NCBI RefSeq assembly: GCF_024813435.1
Contig: NZ_JANAEZ010000002.1
Coordinates: forward strand, 434,001 to 498,000
Reading direction: 5' to 3'
DNA length: 64,000 bases
Source: Cognataquiflexum gelatinilyticum
GTDB lineage: Bacteria; Bacteroidota; Bacteroidia; Cytophagales; Cyclobacteriaceae
Shown here: one piece after another, positions 8,260-15,391 of the stretch
Position numbering within the stretch: the first letter of the stretch is position 1
Layout of the letters: every line of letters begins with the position of its first letter
The notes under the pieces: generated by a model
What the model was told of the DNA's origin: nothing
The model's database searches: none
What the model saw: the letters and a program-made list of their open reading frames with translations, nothing else
Program-made: the position numbers and the translations under genes

Positions 8260-10334
8260 TGGAAACTTTATCCACTTTTATCGCTGAACCCTATTTGCTC
8301 GCACTCGGTTGGATGATCGTCCATGCCCTGTGGCAGATCGCAAGCGTGGGTCTGATACTTTGGCTTTCCCTCAGGTTTTTTGGCAAAAAGTCCGCTGCTT
8401 TCAAATACAGGCTGAGCATTTCAGCTCTTATATTGATTACTGTATTGGCTTTGGCAACCTTTATTTATGCTATTCCGGAGTCCGGCACGATTCCATCTCA
8501 TGCATTGGCAAATCCTGAAGATGCGGCTCAATGGCAACAAACTTCCTCCGATCACCTGATCGATGCCCCTTCGGATTGGATGATCGTATCCAAAAGGATA
8601 GAAAATTGGCTTCCAACCTTGGTGCAGGTTTGGTTTTTGGGGGCCATGCTGTTTTTGGTAAGGTTGGCGACCTCGCTTGCCGACATCCGCAATCTCCGGC
8701 AAAAACGGCATGAGACCGTAGAATCTCATTGGGAGGAAGTATTGGAAAGGCAACTCCAATCGCTTAAAATCTCCAAGCCTGTACAGCTTCTCAAAAGCAT
8801 CCATGTGGACATGCCGATGACTTATGGCGTGTGGAAACCTGTGATTCTTATTCCAGCAGCACTTTTTTTCCAGCTTTCGCCCCTGCAGCTCGAGGCCATC
8901 ATCGCCCATGAACTCTCCCATATCAAGCGCCACGATTACCTCGTGAATCTGATTCAATCAGTCTTGGAAGTGTTGTTCTTTTTCCATCCCATATTCTGGT
9001 GGATCAACAAAACCGCAAAAGAACAACGGGAGAATGCCTGTGACGACCTGGCGATCAGCATGGGGATTTCTCCAAAAGACCTTGCTTTTGGACTAGCGAA
9101 TGTGCTGAACTACGCCAAAAATCCGACCCCGGAAATCGCCATGGCTGCTGCCAAAAGCGATAACCCCACACTAAACCGAATCAAAAGAATAATGGGAGTC
9201 AAAACCTCCTCTTCACAACCAACTACTATAACCAGCATGACCATGATGATCACACTTTTGCTTGGCGCTACCCTGATGGTAGGCGCAAGCGACAAACCTA
9301 CCACTGAGTCCTTTGAGGATTTGATGGCCACCGAAATCAATATTAATACGATAGAAGGCAATTGGACAGGCCAATTTGCTTATCCCCAGAAAGACACCGT
9401 TCCTCCAAAAGGTCCTGTCATCATGGAAATGGATTGGGAGAAAATGACACCGGAGCAAAAAGAGAAGTTCCAAAAGGAAATGGAAAAGCTCAAGGATCTG
9501 GGTGTAGTATTTAAGGATATGAAACCAGTCTTTGAAGGGTTGGGTGATTTAGGATCCTATTTTAAAGCCTTTTCGATAGCACCTTTCGATTTCGAATCAG
9601 CACCGATTCCCCCGATCGAATTTTCAATGGCTCCTTTCCCACCTTTGGATTTTGATATGGCGGGAATTCCCGAATTTGATATGGGTGATATTCCTGTAAT
9701 GGAAATACCCTTGGCGCCGATTTTTGATTTCCCTGATTCCGCTTTGTTTATGGCTGCGCCTATGGCCATGTATTTCCCCGGTGATTCTACTAAGAGTTTT
9801 AAGTTTAAATATAACTACCAATACAACTTCGACACGACCAATATGTCCAAAGCCGAAATCCAAAAGAAAAAGGCAGAGATGGAAGTCAAATGGGCAGAGG
9901 CAGATAAAAAAAGGGCAGAAGCATTGGAAAAGTGGCAGGAACAAAACAAAGACCGAATAGCTCAATGGCAGCAAAAGGCTGAAGCATGGGAAAAGGAATT
10001 TGAACCAAAAGCCAAAGAATTTGAAGCGAAAATGAAAGAATGGGAGGAAGCCAACCGACCTAAAATAGAGGAATTTGAGAAAAAAATGGCCGAATGGGAA
10101 AAGGCCAACGCTCCAAAAATGGAAGAGTACGAACAAAAAATGAAGGCTTGGGAGAAAGAAAACCAGCCTAAAATGGATGAATTCCAAAAGAAGATGGAAA
10201 TCTGGGAAAAAGAGAATAAGGTAAAGCTGGAGGAGTTTCAGAAAAAAATGGAGCAATGGCAAAAGGAACATCAGGAGAAAATGCAGGAGATCCAAAAATC
10301 AATTCAGGAATCAACCAAAAAAGAGGACAATTAG
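8259..10334 (+). CDS. BlaR1-like M56 family membrane metallopeptidase with 18-residue tandem repeat tail
   Basis: 691-residue integral membrane zinc protease that should relay a signal by cleaving the adjacent repressor. Membrane segments are visible near residues 11-40, 54-72, 119-138 and about 320-340. The catalytic HELSH is at residues 217-221, with a likely third ligand region at RENACDD (about 257-263). After the last membrane segment there is no penicillin-binding domain. There is instead a Pro/Met/Asp-rich region (about 420-500) and then a charged helix ending in six exact 18-residue repeats at residues 573-680, one Trp per repeat (for example KMKEWEEANRPKIEEFEK). The tail is presumably the sensor or scaffold in the periplasm. 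The ligand is unknown. Confidence 0.92.
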   Translation: METLSTFIAEPYLLALGWMIVHALWQIASVGLILWLSLRFFGKKSAAFKYRLSISALILITVLALATFIYAIPESGTIPSHALANPEDAAQWQQTSSDHLIDAPSDWMIVSKRIENWLPTLVQVWFLGAMLFLVRLATSLADIRNLRQKRHETVESHWEEVLERQLQSLKISKPVQLLKSIHVDMPMTYGVWKPVILIPAALFFQLSPLQLEAIIAHELSHIKRHDYLVNLIQSVLEVLFFFHPIFWWINKTAKEQRENACDDLAISMGISPKDLAFGLANVLNYAKNPTPEIAMAAAKSDNPTLNRIKRIMGVKTSSSQPTTITSMTMMITLLLGATLMVGASDKPTTESFEDLMATEININTIEGNWTGQFAYPQKDTVPPKGPVIMEMDWEKMTPEQKEKFQKEMEKLKDLGVVFKDMKPVFEGLGDLGSYFKAFSIAPFDFESAPIPPIEFSMAPFPPLDFDMAGIPEFDMGDIPVMEIPLAPIFDFPDSALFMAAPMAMYFPGDSTKSFKFKYNYQYNFDTTNMSKAEIQKKKAEMEVKWAEADKKRAEALEKWQEQNKDRIAQWQQKAEAWEKEFEPKAKEFEAKMKEWEEANRPKIEEFEKKMAEWEKANAPKMEEYEQKMKAWEKENQPKMDEFQKKMEIWEKENKVKLEEFQKKMEQWQKEHQEKMQEIQKSIQESTKKEDN
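9975..10298 (+). repeat. Six in-frame 54-bp coding repeats (18 residues each)
   Basis: Six consecutive units of exactly 18 codons encode a consensus of the form KMxxWEKxNxPKxEEFxK. Unit boundaries fall at 9975, 10029, 10083, 10137, 10191 and 10245. The DNA units have diverged while the length stays fixed and the Trp-Glu/Gln pair is kept (WE in five units, WQ in the last), which suggests selection on the protein repeat. Confidence 0.9.
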
Positions 10335-10346
10335 TCCTCTTTTTTT
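10317..10346 (+). terminator. Intrinsic terminator overlapping the stop codon of the M56 gene
   Basis: AAAAAAGAGGAC, a five-base loop containing part of the TAG stop, then GTCCTCTTTTTTT. The stem starts inside the last codons of the metallopeptidase gene and ends in a seven-T run. Confidence 0.85.
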
Positions 10347-10403
10347 GTGGTTTAAGTTATAAACATTATGTCAGTACTTTAACTTAACTGTTAGAATCAA
10401 AAA

Positions 10404-10820
10404 CTAAAGTAGAGATTCAATGAATTGTTTGGCAGTCATTATAGGCAAATTTGAATTTTTAAAATCTTTCAGATTTCTCGTTACGATTAGATCCTGTCCA
10501 TTCTCAATTGCGGTAAAATACTGAAGTCCATCTTCAAAATCTGTGAAAGATTCGTCATTCAAAGCCAATCCGATAACTTTATCATCTAAAGGTAAAATAT
10601 TTACTATAAGTTTAAGTTTTCGTAGGACGGCCTTCGTTTGATTAGCGTTCATTTGTCTCAATAAAGTGTAACCGGTATTTGCTATAGTCAGGGATGATAT
10701 TGATAATTCAATAATTTTATTGTCAGCCAGAGAAAATAATTCCGCGGCTTCTTCAAAAAATGGTTCTCTCCTTGACAGTAAGTCAATTAATATATTGGTA
10801 TCAACAAAAACCTTTTTCAT
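10404..10820 (-). CDS. PIN-domain toxin (VapC-like) of a toxin-antitoxin pair
   Basis: 138-residue PIN-fold ribonuclease candidate. The acidic metal-binding residues are in place: VFVDTNILIDLL with Asp7, the FEEAAELF region, FTDFEDGLQYFTAI and VTRNLKDF near the end. PIN toxins cleave RNA with Mg or Mn and are blocked by the cognate antitoxin. The start codon overlaps the end of the antitoxin gene by four bases (ATGA), so the pair is translationally coupled. It sits at the edge of the accessory island, right after the terminator of the M56 gene on the opposite strand. Confidence 0.88.
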   Translation of the reverse strand: MKKVFVDTNILIDLLSRREPFFEEAAELFSLADNKIIELSISSLTIANTGYTLLRQMNANQTKAVLRKLKLIVNILPLDDKVIGLALNDESFTDFEDGLQYFTAIENGQDLIVTRNLKDFKNSNLPIMTAKQFIESLL

Positions 10821-11068
10821 TGATACTTTTCATTTAAAAAATCTCTGTATTCTTTTTTATAGTTAAAATCAGAAGGCAAACTAATAACTCCACTCAAACT
10901 TTCAACAAGTGGGGTAATTTCAATTTTTTTGGCATTGTCTTTTTGATTGGAAATGCTGTCCAGGTAAGATTCAATCAATTTTGATAAACTAATATTATGA
11001 ATCCGAGCATATACTTTGGCCCGTTCTATGACTTTTTCATTTAGCCGCAATGTTAACTTTGTTTCCAT
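10817..11068 (-). CDS. DUF6364-type antitoxin
   Basis: 83-residue protein beginning METKLTLRLNEKVIERAKVY, a ribbon-helix-helix-like DNA-binding start found in antitoxins paired with PIN toxins, followed by ISLSKLIESYLD. The acidic C-terminus would wrap the toxin. It is first in the two-gene unit and overlaps the toxin start by four bases. Upstream, a split inverted repeat (GACGT at about 11091, ACGTC at about 11116) may be the autoregulatory operator. Confidence 0.85.
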   Translation of the reverse strand: METKLTLRLNEKVIERAKVYARIHNISLSKLIESYLDSISNQKDNAKKIEITPLVESLSGVISLPSDFNYKKEYRDFLNEKYQ

Positions 11069-11324
11069 AATTACGATAAGTTAGACGTGCAATATTAATT
11101 ATTCTATACGTCAAAGACAAATTTTTTTTATTCTTTTCTCTTTGATTTGAGGTTAATGAAAAAGGGTAGATTACATTCAAAATATAATTTCAATTTTACA
11201 AGGCAACATTTCCCTGCTTTTGGGATGAAATTTCAAATTCAAAAAATAATAGTGAATTTCTTAAGGTGGATTTATCGAATACCTTTTCACCCAATCATTA
11301 AGTATTAGAAAGAAAAGGAGGGGT

Positions 11325-11756
11325 TTAATTACTGCTTTTTGCTAGACCGATTTTTACAAAGCCGACTTCCATTTCCATCTCAATAAATAATATTCCATTG
11401 TCAAAGCTAAATGGTACTTCCTCTTTTTTACCTTCTTGGTCTATCATTATTATTTTTTTATTGGTTTCATCTACCTCATATTTTCCGCTTGTAATAGTGC
11501 CCATTGCTTGATGATTGAGATCAAAATTACCGCTGTTGTCAAATTTATAAGTGATAGGGAAAATCAAAAACTCAGCTGTTTCTATAAAGTATTCAGCATT
11601 TTCTTTTCTTGAAGCATCTTTAAATGAAATTGAATCCGTGTTTTTATTGTAATAAACGATTTCATCTTCATAGGAGATTACTTTCCAATTTCCGGTCAAT
11701 TCCGGTGAAGTAAGCTTAAAGCTGAATAAGAAAATTATGAATAGCAGTCTTATCAT
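11325..11756 (-). CDS. Small secreted lipocalin-like protein
   Basis: 143-residue protein with an N-terminal hydrophobic segment (LLFIIFLFSFKL) and then LTGNWKVISYEDEI, the start typical of lipocalin-like proteins in Bacteroidota, followed by alternating beta strands (GNFDLNHQAMGTITSGKYEV). No lipobox cysteine is seen, so it is probably periplasmic. It lies alone inside the accessory island. Its role is not known. Confidence 0.75.
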   Translation of the reverse strand: MIRLLFIIFLFSFKLTSPELTGNWKVISYEDEIVYYNKNTDSISFKDASRKENAEYFIETAEFLIFPITYKFDNSGNFDLNHQAMGTITSGKYEVDETNKKIIMIDQEGKKEEVPFSFDNGILFIEMEMEVGFVKIGLAKSSN

Positions 11757-11875
11757 ATTAAATTGGGAAAGCTGTTTGAAAACGGTATGAGCGAATGACT
11801 ATTGGCGATTTTTGGAGTAATTTCTTGTCGGCCCTAATCTTGATGAAAAGCCGAAAAAAATGAATTTTTTATTCT

Positions 11876-12148
11876 TCAATTCAAGTGACGTTTTTTTAAG
11901 ACCTCTTCCAAATCCTTGTTCTTATTTGGATTTTTAATCATTCTGTAAATAAAAACAATAGGAATTAACATGGGAATAAGAAATCCCACCTGTTTTTTGG
12001 GAGATAAACTCCAGGCAACAAATCCGAAAATGAGTATTCCTGCAAGAAAACCGATGGATGCTGCATGGAAAATTTTAGAATTTTTCAGCTTCTTTTTTTC
12101 GGCTAAAAGCTCTTTGTCCGTTAGCTTGTAATAGTCCTTTTTTTCCAT
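11876..12148 (-). CDS. Small two-helix membrane protein, function unknown
   Basis: 90-residue protein with a charged N-terminus (MEKKDYYKLTDKELLAEKKK), two hydrophobic segments (about residues 28-48 and 53-69, IGFLAGILIFGFVAWSL and VGFLIPMLIPIVFIYRM) and a basic C-terminus. It is not recognised beyond this. It sits between the lipocalin-like gene and the attC-like element at 12185-12314. Confidence 0.7.
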   Translation of the reverse strand: MEKKDYYKLTDKELLAEKKKLKNSKIFHAASIGFLAGILIFGFVAWSLSPKKQVGFLIPMLIPIVFIYRMIKNPNKNKDLEEVLKKRHLN

Positions 12149-12184
12149 TTCAGTTTATTTAATTGGATTTTTACTTTTTAGTGA

Positions 12185-12314
12185 AGTAACGTGATTCAGC
12201 TTGGAGACGGCGGGCATTCGGAGCCGCAATCTTCAAGCTTACTCCTAACTTCTTAAAGATAGTAAACTTTCAATTTACTTTGAACCGCCAGCTGTATCCA
12301 AGGTGATGTTATGC
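12185..12314 (-). other. attC-like imperfect inverted repeat 3
   Basis: About 130 bases bounded by AGTAAC and GTTATGC. The two ends can pair: the left end has TAACGTGA, CTTGGAGAC and GGCGG, and the reverse complement of the right end has TAACATCA, CTTGGATAC and GGCGG. It lies just after the stop codon of the AlbA_2 gene, where a cassette recombination site would be. The match to the integron core RYYYAAC/GTTRRRY is only partial. Confidence 0.5.
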
Positions 12315-12391
12315 ACTGGGTTCTTCTTCTTTGTCCATTTACCTGTCTGTTGCTTTTGTCTTATCCGACATTTATCCGACATATCAGACAT

Positions 12392-13714
12392 CTATGAAGC
12401 TAATTCATAATAAGCACCTTTTTTTTCACCTATTCGCTTAATGATTTTCAATTCAATCAGTGTTTCTAAATCCCTTAATGCAGTCCTGTCTGTTGTATTG
12501 TTTATTTCCTGATATTCTTTGTTAGTGATTCTACCTTTCTCTTTCACATATAACACCGCTTTTACTTGTCGTTCATTCAAGTCAAGTGATTGAAGATGTT
12601 TTTCATTGTAAATATCTTTTCTGAACTCTACGGAAATATCGCTTGAATCGTATGTAAAAACTGGTTCGGGGATTCCTGCTTTTTTACATTCGTTGATGAT
12701 TTTAATAGTTCCTCGTCCCCAAGATTCAATGTATCCACTGCGAAACAAAGCATGTGCAATGTCGGGGTTGTATGGTCGGGAGGCGTGTTTTTCCAATAGG
12801 TTTTTAACTGTCCAATTTTCAGGCAGTTGTCCTTCGTTCCAAATCATTAACTTGTCATTATAAACACTGATTTGAATTGGAACACCACCTGAATAGTCTT
12901 TATGGGCAACAGCATTTAGCAATGCTTCCCTGATTGCTTCCTTTGGATACTCGTATGTTTCCACACGATTCAATCCTTCATAGCTTATCAAAGCCTTGAT
13001 GTATTTTGTGAAAAGCAACTCTGTGGTCTTTTCAATTTGTTCAAAAAGATTACCGTGGATTTCATCCTGAAATCTCAAATCACTGTCACTTTCGAAAAAT
13101 CCAATTTTTATATAAGCCCCTGTTACATATTTTTCAGGATTTGTATAAAAAAGCAGGATAGAGGCACGCTTAAGAAATTTTCCTTCCTTGAGTTGAAGGT
13201 TCTCAATAAGGTGGTCATTACTATCAGCTAAACTTTCTTCATCAATTCTTTGGCTTCTGAATGCTCGTTTGCGAAAAAAATCAAATGTTTCTTGCTTAAG
13301 GTCATTAGTTGAAACATTCGGAACAGGAACTCCATCCCATCTTTTCCCTTTTTTCTGAAGAAGAAACTTATCAAGTGCCGCTCCTTTTAATTCCTGTTTG
13401 GTACTTCCACTTCTATAATGATATTGCCCTTTGTAATTGACTGGATAAGGATATTGCTCAACTAGAATTTCAATAAATTTCCCTTGGTCAGTTTGGTACA
13501 GATTAACATCAACCAAAATCCCCAAAGTGTCTCTGACCTTATTTGGGATTTCTTCTAAAAGCTTTTTAGCATCCTTCAAGTCAACTACATTTCCTGAGTC
13601 GTCTTTTCCAATAAAAATAATACCTCCATAAGCATTTGCAAAACCACAAATCCATTTTAGGTACTCATCTCTCCAGGTTAATTTAAACTCAATATTTTGC
13701 GATTCTGATGTCAC
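12392..13714 (-). CDS. AlbA_2 (Schlafen-type) ATP-binding domain protein
   Basis: 440-residue protein with an N-terminal AlbA_2 domain (SQNIEFKLTWRDEYLKWICG, then FANAYGGIIFIGKDDSG), a central region with NAVAHKDYSGG typical of the HATPase_c_4-like part of these ATP-binding proteins, and a C-terminal winged-helix segment (NTTDRTALRDLETLIELKII). Such proteins are described as putative transcriptional regulators and recur in accessory and defence islands. It is flanked on both sides by attC-like repeats, as a cassette would be. The substrate and role are not known. Confidence 0.88.
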   Translation of the reverse strand: MTSESQNIEFKLTWRDEYLKWICGFANAYGGIIFIGKDDSGNVVDLKDAKKLLEEIPNKVRDTLGILVDVNLYQTDQGKFIEILVEQYPYPVNYKGQYHYRSGSTKQELKGAALDKFLLQKKGKRWDGVPVPNVSTNDLKQETFDFFRKRAFRSQRIDEESLADSNDHLIENLQLKEGKFLKRASILLFYTNPEKYVTGAYIKIGFFESDSDLRFQDEIHGNLFEQIEKTTELLFTKYIKALISYEGLNRVETYEYPKEAIREALLNAVAHKDYSGGVPIQISVYNDKLMIWNEGQLPENWTVKNLLEKHASRPYNPDIAHALFRSGYIESWGRGTIKIINECKKAGIPEPVFTYDSSDISVEFRKDIYNEKHLQSLDLNERQVKAVLYVKEKGRITNKEYQEINNTTDRTALRDLETLIELKIIKRIGEKKGAYYELAS

Positions 13715-13794
13715 TGCTTATAATTAATAATTTTTGAGTAAGAAATTTACTCTTTTTTCTAATGTCATTTTGATGTTCGGGTTTTCTACACTGA

Positions 13795-13925
13795 GCGATA
13801 ACGTTTGACAATATGGCCAGTAAGGGATTGCGGGCGATTTCCTATCAGGTTACACGAAACGTTGAAGCGGGCTACAAACCTTCGCATACCTCTGAAACCC
13901 TTATTGGCTATATTGTGTGTTAGGC
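13795..13925 (-). other. attC-like imperfect inverted repeat 2
   Basis: 131 bases running from GCGATAACGTTTG to GTTAGGC (13919-13925). The arms ACAATATGGCCAGTAAGGG and, reverse-complemented from the right end, ACAATATAGCCAATAAGGG match at 17 of 19 positions. Read on the minus strand the site starts with GCCTAAC, a perfect RYYYAAC core, directly after the CPBP gene. The unpaired middle of about 70 bases would form the loop. Confidence 0.6.
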
Positions 13926-13932
13926 ATAGTTT

Positions 13933-14637
13933 TTATTCCGCTGTTGTTTTTATTTCAGTTTCTTTTTTCAAAAAATGTCTTACATAAATTAGCACTAAAA
14001 TAGGAACTATGACCAATCCACTGACAAAATTCAATAATGAAACCCAATCAGTCAATTCATTTCCGCCTTTTGAAATTAGAACTATTTCGCCCAAAGGTCC
14101 TTTTGAAAATATGGTGTTGTATATAATATTCCAACCCAAATGAAGTCCGAAAGAAAGCATAATTGATTTAGTTTTTGAAAAAGCCCAAGCCCAAGCGTAA
14201 CCCATTAATCCAGTTCCGATAAAAACTAAAATCATTGCCATTACGTTGCCCAAAACTCCGTATGAGAACCAATGATAAATTCCGAATGCGATTGCGGAAA
14301 TCAAGATACTTTTTCTTGAGCCTATTTTTTGGATGAGAATGTAAAGTAAAGCTCCACGAAAAATCAGTTCTTCTGTCAATACAGATTTAAAATCCCACCA
14401 AAATGATTTTAGTATAATTCCGCTCGTAATATCTTTATTCAAAATCCAAGTCGAAGATTTTAGATACGATTCTAAATATTGAACAAAAACGCAAAGTATT
14501 CCAGTAATTAAAAATCCGATTAAGAATTGTTTTAATCTTTTGCCAAATGGAAGAAATCCTAATGCTAAAATACTCTTCTTTTCAATCAGATATAAAAGCA
14601 ACCACGAAATGGCAATTGCTACTAAAATTCCTATCAT
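13933..14637 (-). CDS. CPBP family intramembrane glutamic endopeptidase
   Basis: 234-residue multi-pass membrane protein of the CAAX protease/bacteriocin-processing (Abi) family. The conserved motifs are TEELIFRG (catalytic Glu pair and Arg), FGIYHWFSYG and SFGLHLGWNIIYN with the metal or catalytic His. About seven hydrophobic segments are visible. The substrate is not predictable. GTTAGGC on its 3' side and GCCTAAC on its 5' side make it look like a single integron-type cassette. Confidence 0.88.
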   Translation of the reverse strand: MIGILVAIAISWLLLYLIEKKSILALGFLPFGKRLKQFLIGFLITGILCVFVQYLESYLKSSTWILNKDITSGIILKSFWWDFKSVLTEELIFRGALLYILIQKIGSRKSILISAIAFGIYHWFSYGVLGNVMAMILVFIGTGLMGYAWAWAFSKTKSIMLSFGLHLGWNIIYNTIFSKGPLGEIVLISKGGNELTDWVSLLNFVSGLVIVPILVLIYVRHFLKKETEIKTTAE

Positions 14638-14660
14638 TTACTTGGTTGGTTTTAAATTAT

Positions 14661-14749
14661 GCCTAACGTTTGCCTTACGCCATTTATGGCGCCAAATATT
14701 CCTATGGGAAGCAATGACGCCATAAGTGGCGGATATTTTCAGGTTACCT
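14661..14749 (-). other. attC-like or attI-like inverted repeat 1, next to integrase remnant
   Basis: Begins with GCCTAACG (14661) and ends near GGTTACC. The inner arms CGCCATTTATGGCG and CGCCATAAGTGGCG are inverted copies with one mismatch, and each is itself nearly palindromic. It lies between the start of the CPBP gene and the end of the recombinase remnant, where an integron's attachment site would be expected. Confidence 0.55.
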
Positions 14750-14764
14750 AAAGTAATTATTTTT

Positions 14765-14912
14765 TTAAAAGTCTAACCTATCTAATGGACTTTTAATTTG
14801 ATCAAAGCCTTTGGTGGTTATATGGGTATATATTTCAGTTGTTTTGGAGCTTTCGTGGCCCAATAGACTCTGGATATACCTTAAGTCTGTGCCATTTTCC
14901 AACAAATGGATG
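14765..14912 (-). pseudogene. C-terminal remnant of an integron-like tyrosine recombinase
   Basis: The minus strand reads HLLENGTDLRYIQSLLGH, then ESSKTTEIYTHITTKGFD, then QIKSPLDRLDF and a stop at 14765. This is the last third of the catalytic domain, with the LLGH box and the nucleophile Tyr in EIYTHI. The ending IKSPLD resembles the VRSPLD ending of integron integrases. The protein similarity stops at about 14912, and the frame meets a stop near 15006, so only about 50 residues remain. It cannot be active, but it marks the end of the cassette-like region. Confidence 0.8.
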
Positions 14913-15079
14913 AAAAAGTCCTTATTGCTCTGGTTCCGACCAAGCTTCAGGAGAACCCGGATGGCAGTAAATTCCTTCCGGATAAGCAGGATAACCGGTA
15001 TAATTTAACCTGTTGGGTGGTTTATAAAAAATTAAAGCCCAATCTTAAACGTTTAACTTTTTATCCTGAAATCGCCTAG
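14906..15079 (+). CDS. 57-codon ORF abutting the integrase stump, possible gene fragment
   Basis: An open frame on the plus strand begins with ATG at 14906, exactly where the recombinase similarity ends, and runs to TAG at 15079. The product (MDEKVLIALVPTKLQENPDG, then LPDKQDNRYNLTCWVVYKKL and a basic tail) has a protein-like composition. It was not recognised. No ribosome binding site is evident, and an in-frame stop lies at 14882. It may be the 3' fragment of a gene joined to the integrase stump by a deletion, or it may be chance. Confidence 0.4.
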   Translation: MDEKVLIALVPTKLQENPDGSKFLPDKQDNRYNLTCWVVYKKLKPNLKRLTFYPEIA

Positions 15080-15135
15080 AGTTCCCTATACTTTCCCCTA
15101 CACTTCTCCTAACCCCTAGTATACCTTCCCCTACA

Positions 15136-15201
15136 GATACTCCGTGTATCTCCTAGGGATACTCCGTGTCCTAGCTAGGGATACTCCGTGTCTGGGTTAC
15201 C
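15136..15201. repeat. Three tandem 22-bp repeats
   Basis: GATACTCCGTGT recurs at 15136, 15158 and 15180 with an exact 22-base period; the remaining 10 bases of each unit vary. It lies within a 312-base non-coding stretch (15080-15391) that also holds a Pu/Py-skewed segment with repeated CTTCCCCTACA-like words. No coding potential was seen. Confidence 0.8.
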
Positions 15202-15253
15202 CTTTAGCTAAGGATAGGTTGAGTATTAGGTACATTTTAGCTTAGTCTAACCC

Positions 15254-15379
15254 AATTCAGAATTATGAATTCAGAATTATTATTTTTCTCGTTTCTTTTG
15301 ATAAAGAGATCTTTCATCCTCTTACCTCGGATTCAAGATGACGACAACCTACATTCAGAATTATGAATTCAGCATTCTG
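15254..15379. repeat. Pair of AATTCAGAATTATGAATTCAG-like repeats
   Basis: The self-complementary AT-rich word ATTCAGAATTATGAATTCAG occurs at about 15255 and again at about 15353, roughly 98 bases apart. Both lie between the tandem repeats and the end of the ABC permease gene. The inverted halves (GAATT/AATTC) could form short stems. Confidence 0.6.
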
Positions 15380-15391
15380 AATTAAATCCAA

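Noticed and set aside
9624..10295. 223-codon minus-strand frame rich in Phe and Leu
   Set aside because: Mirror image of the Lys/Glu-rich repeat tail of the M56 protein; low complexity and no family.
11757..11875. Fourth attC-like site between the lipocalin-like and two-helix genes
   Set aside because: No TAAC/GTTA ends and no matching inverted arms were found.
13805..13987. 60-codon plus-strand frame
   Set aside because: Lies across the attC-like repeat and the end of the CPBP gene; best explained by the repeat.
15136..15201. Possible short CRISPR array
   Set aside because: Repeat of 12 conserved bases with 10-base variable parts, only three units and no cas genes; a tandem repeat, not CRISPR.
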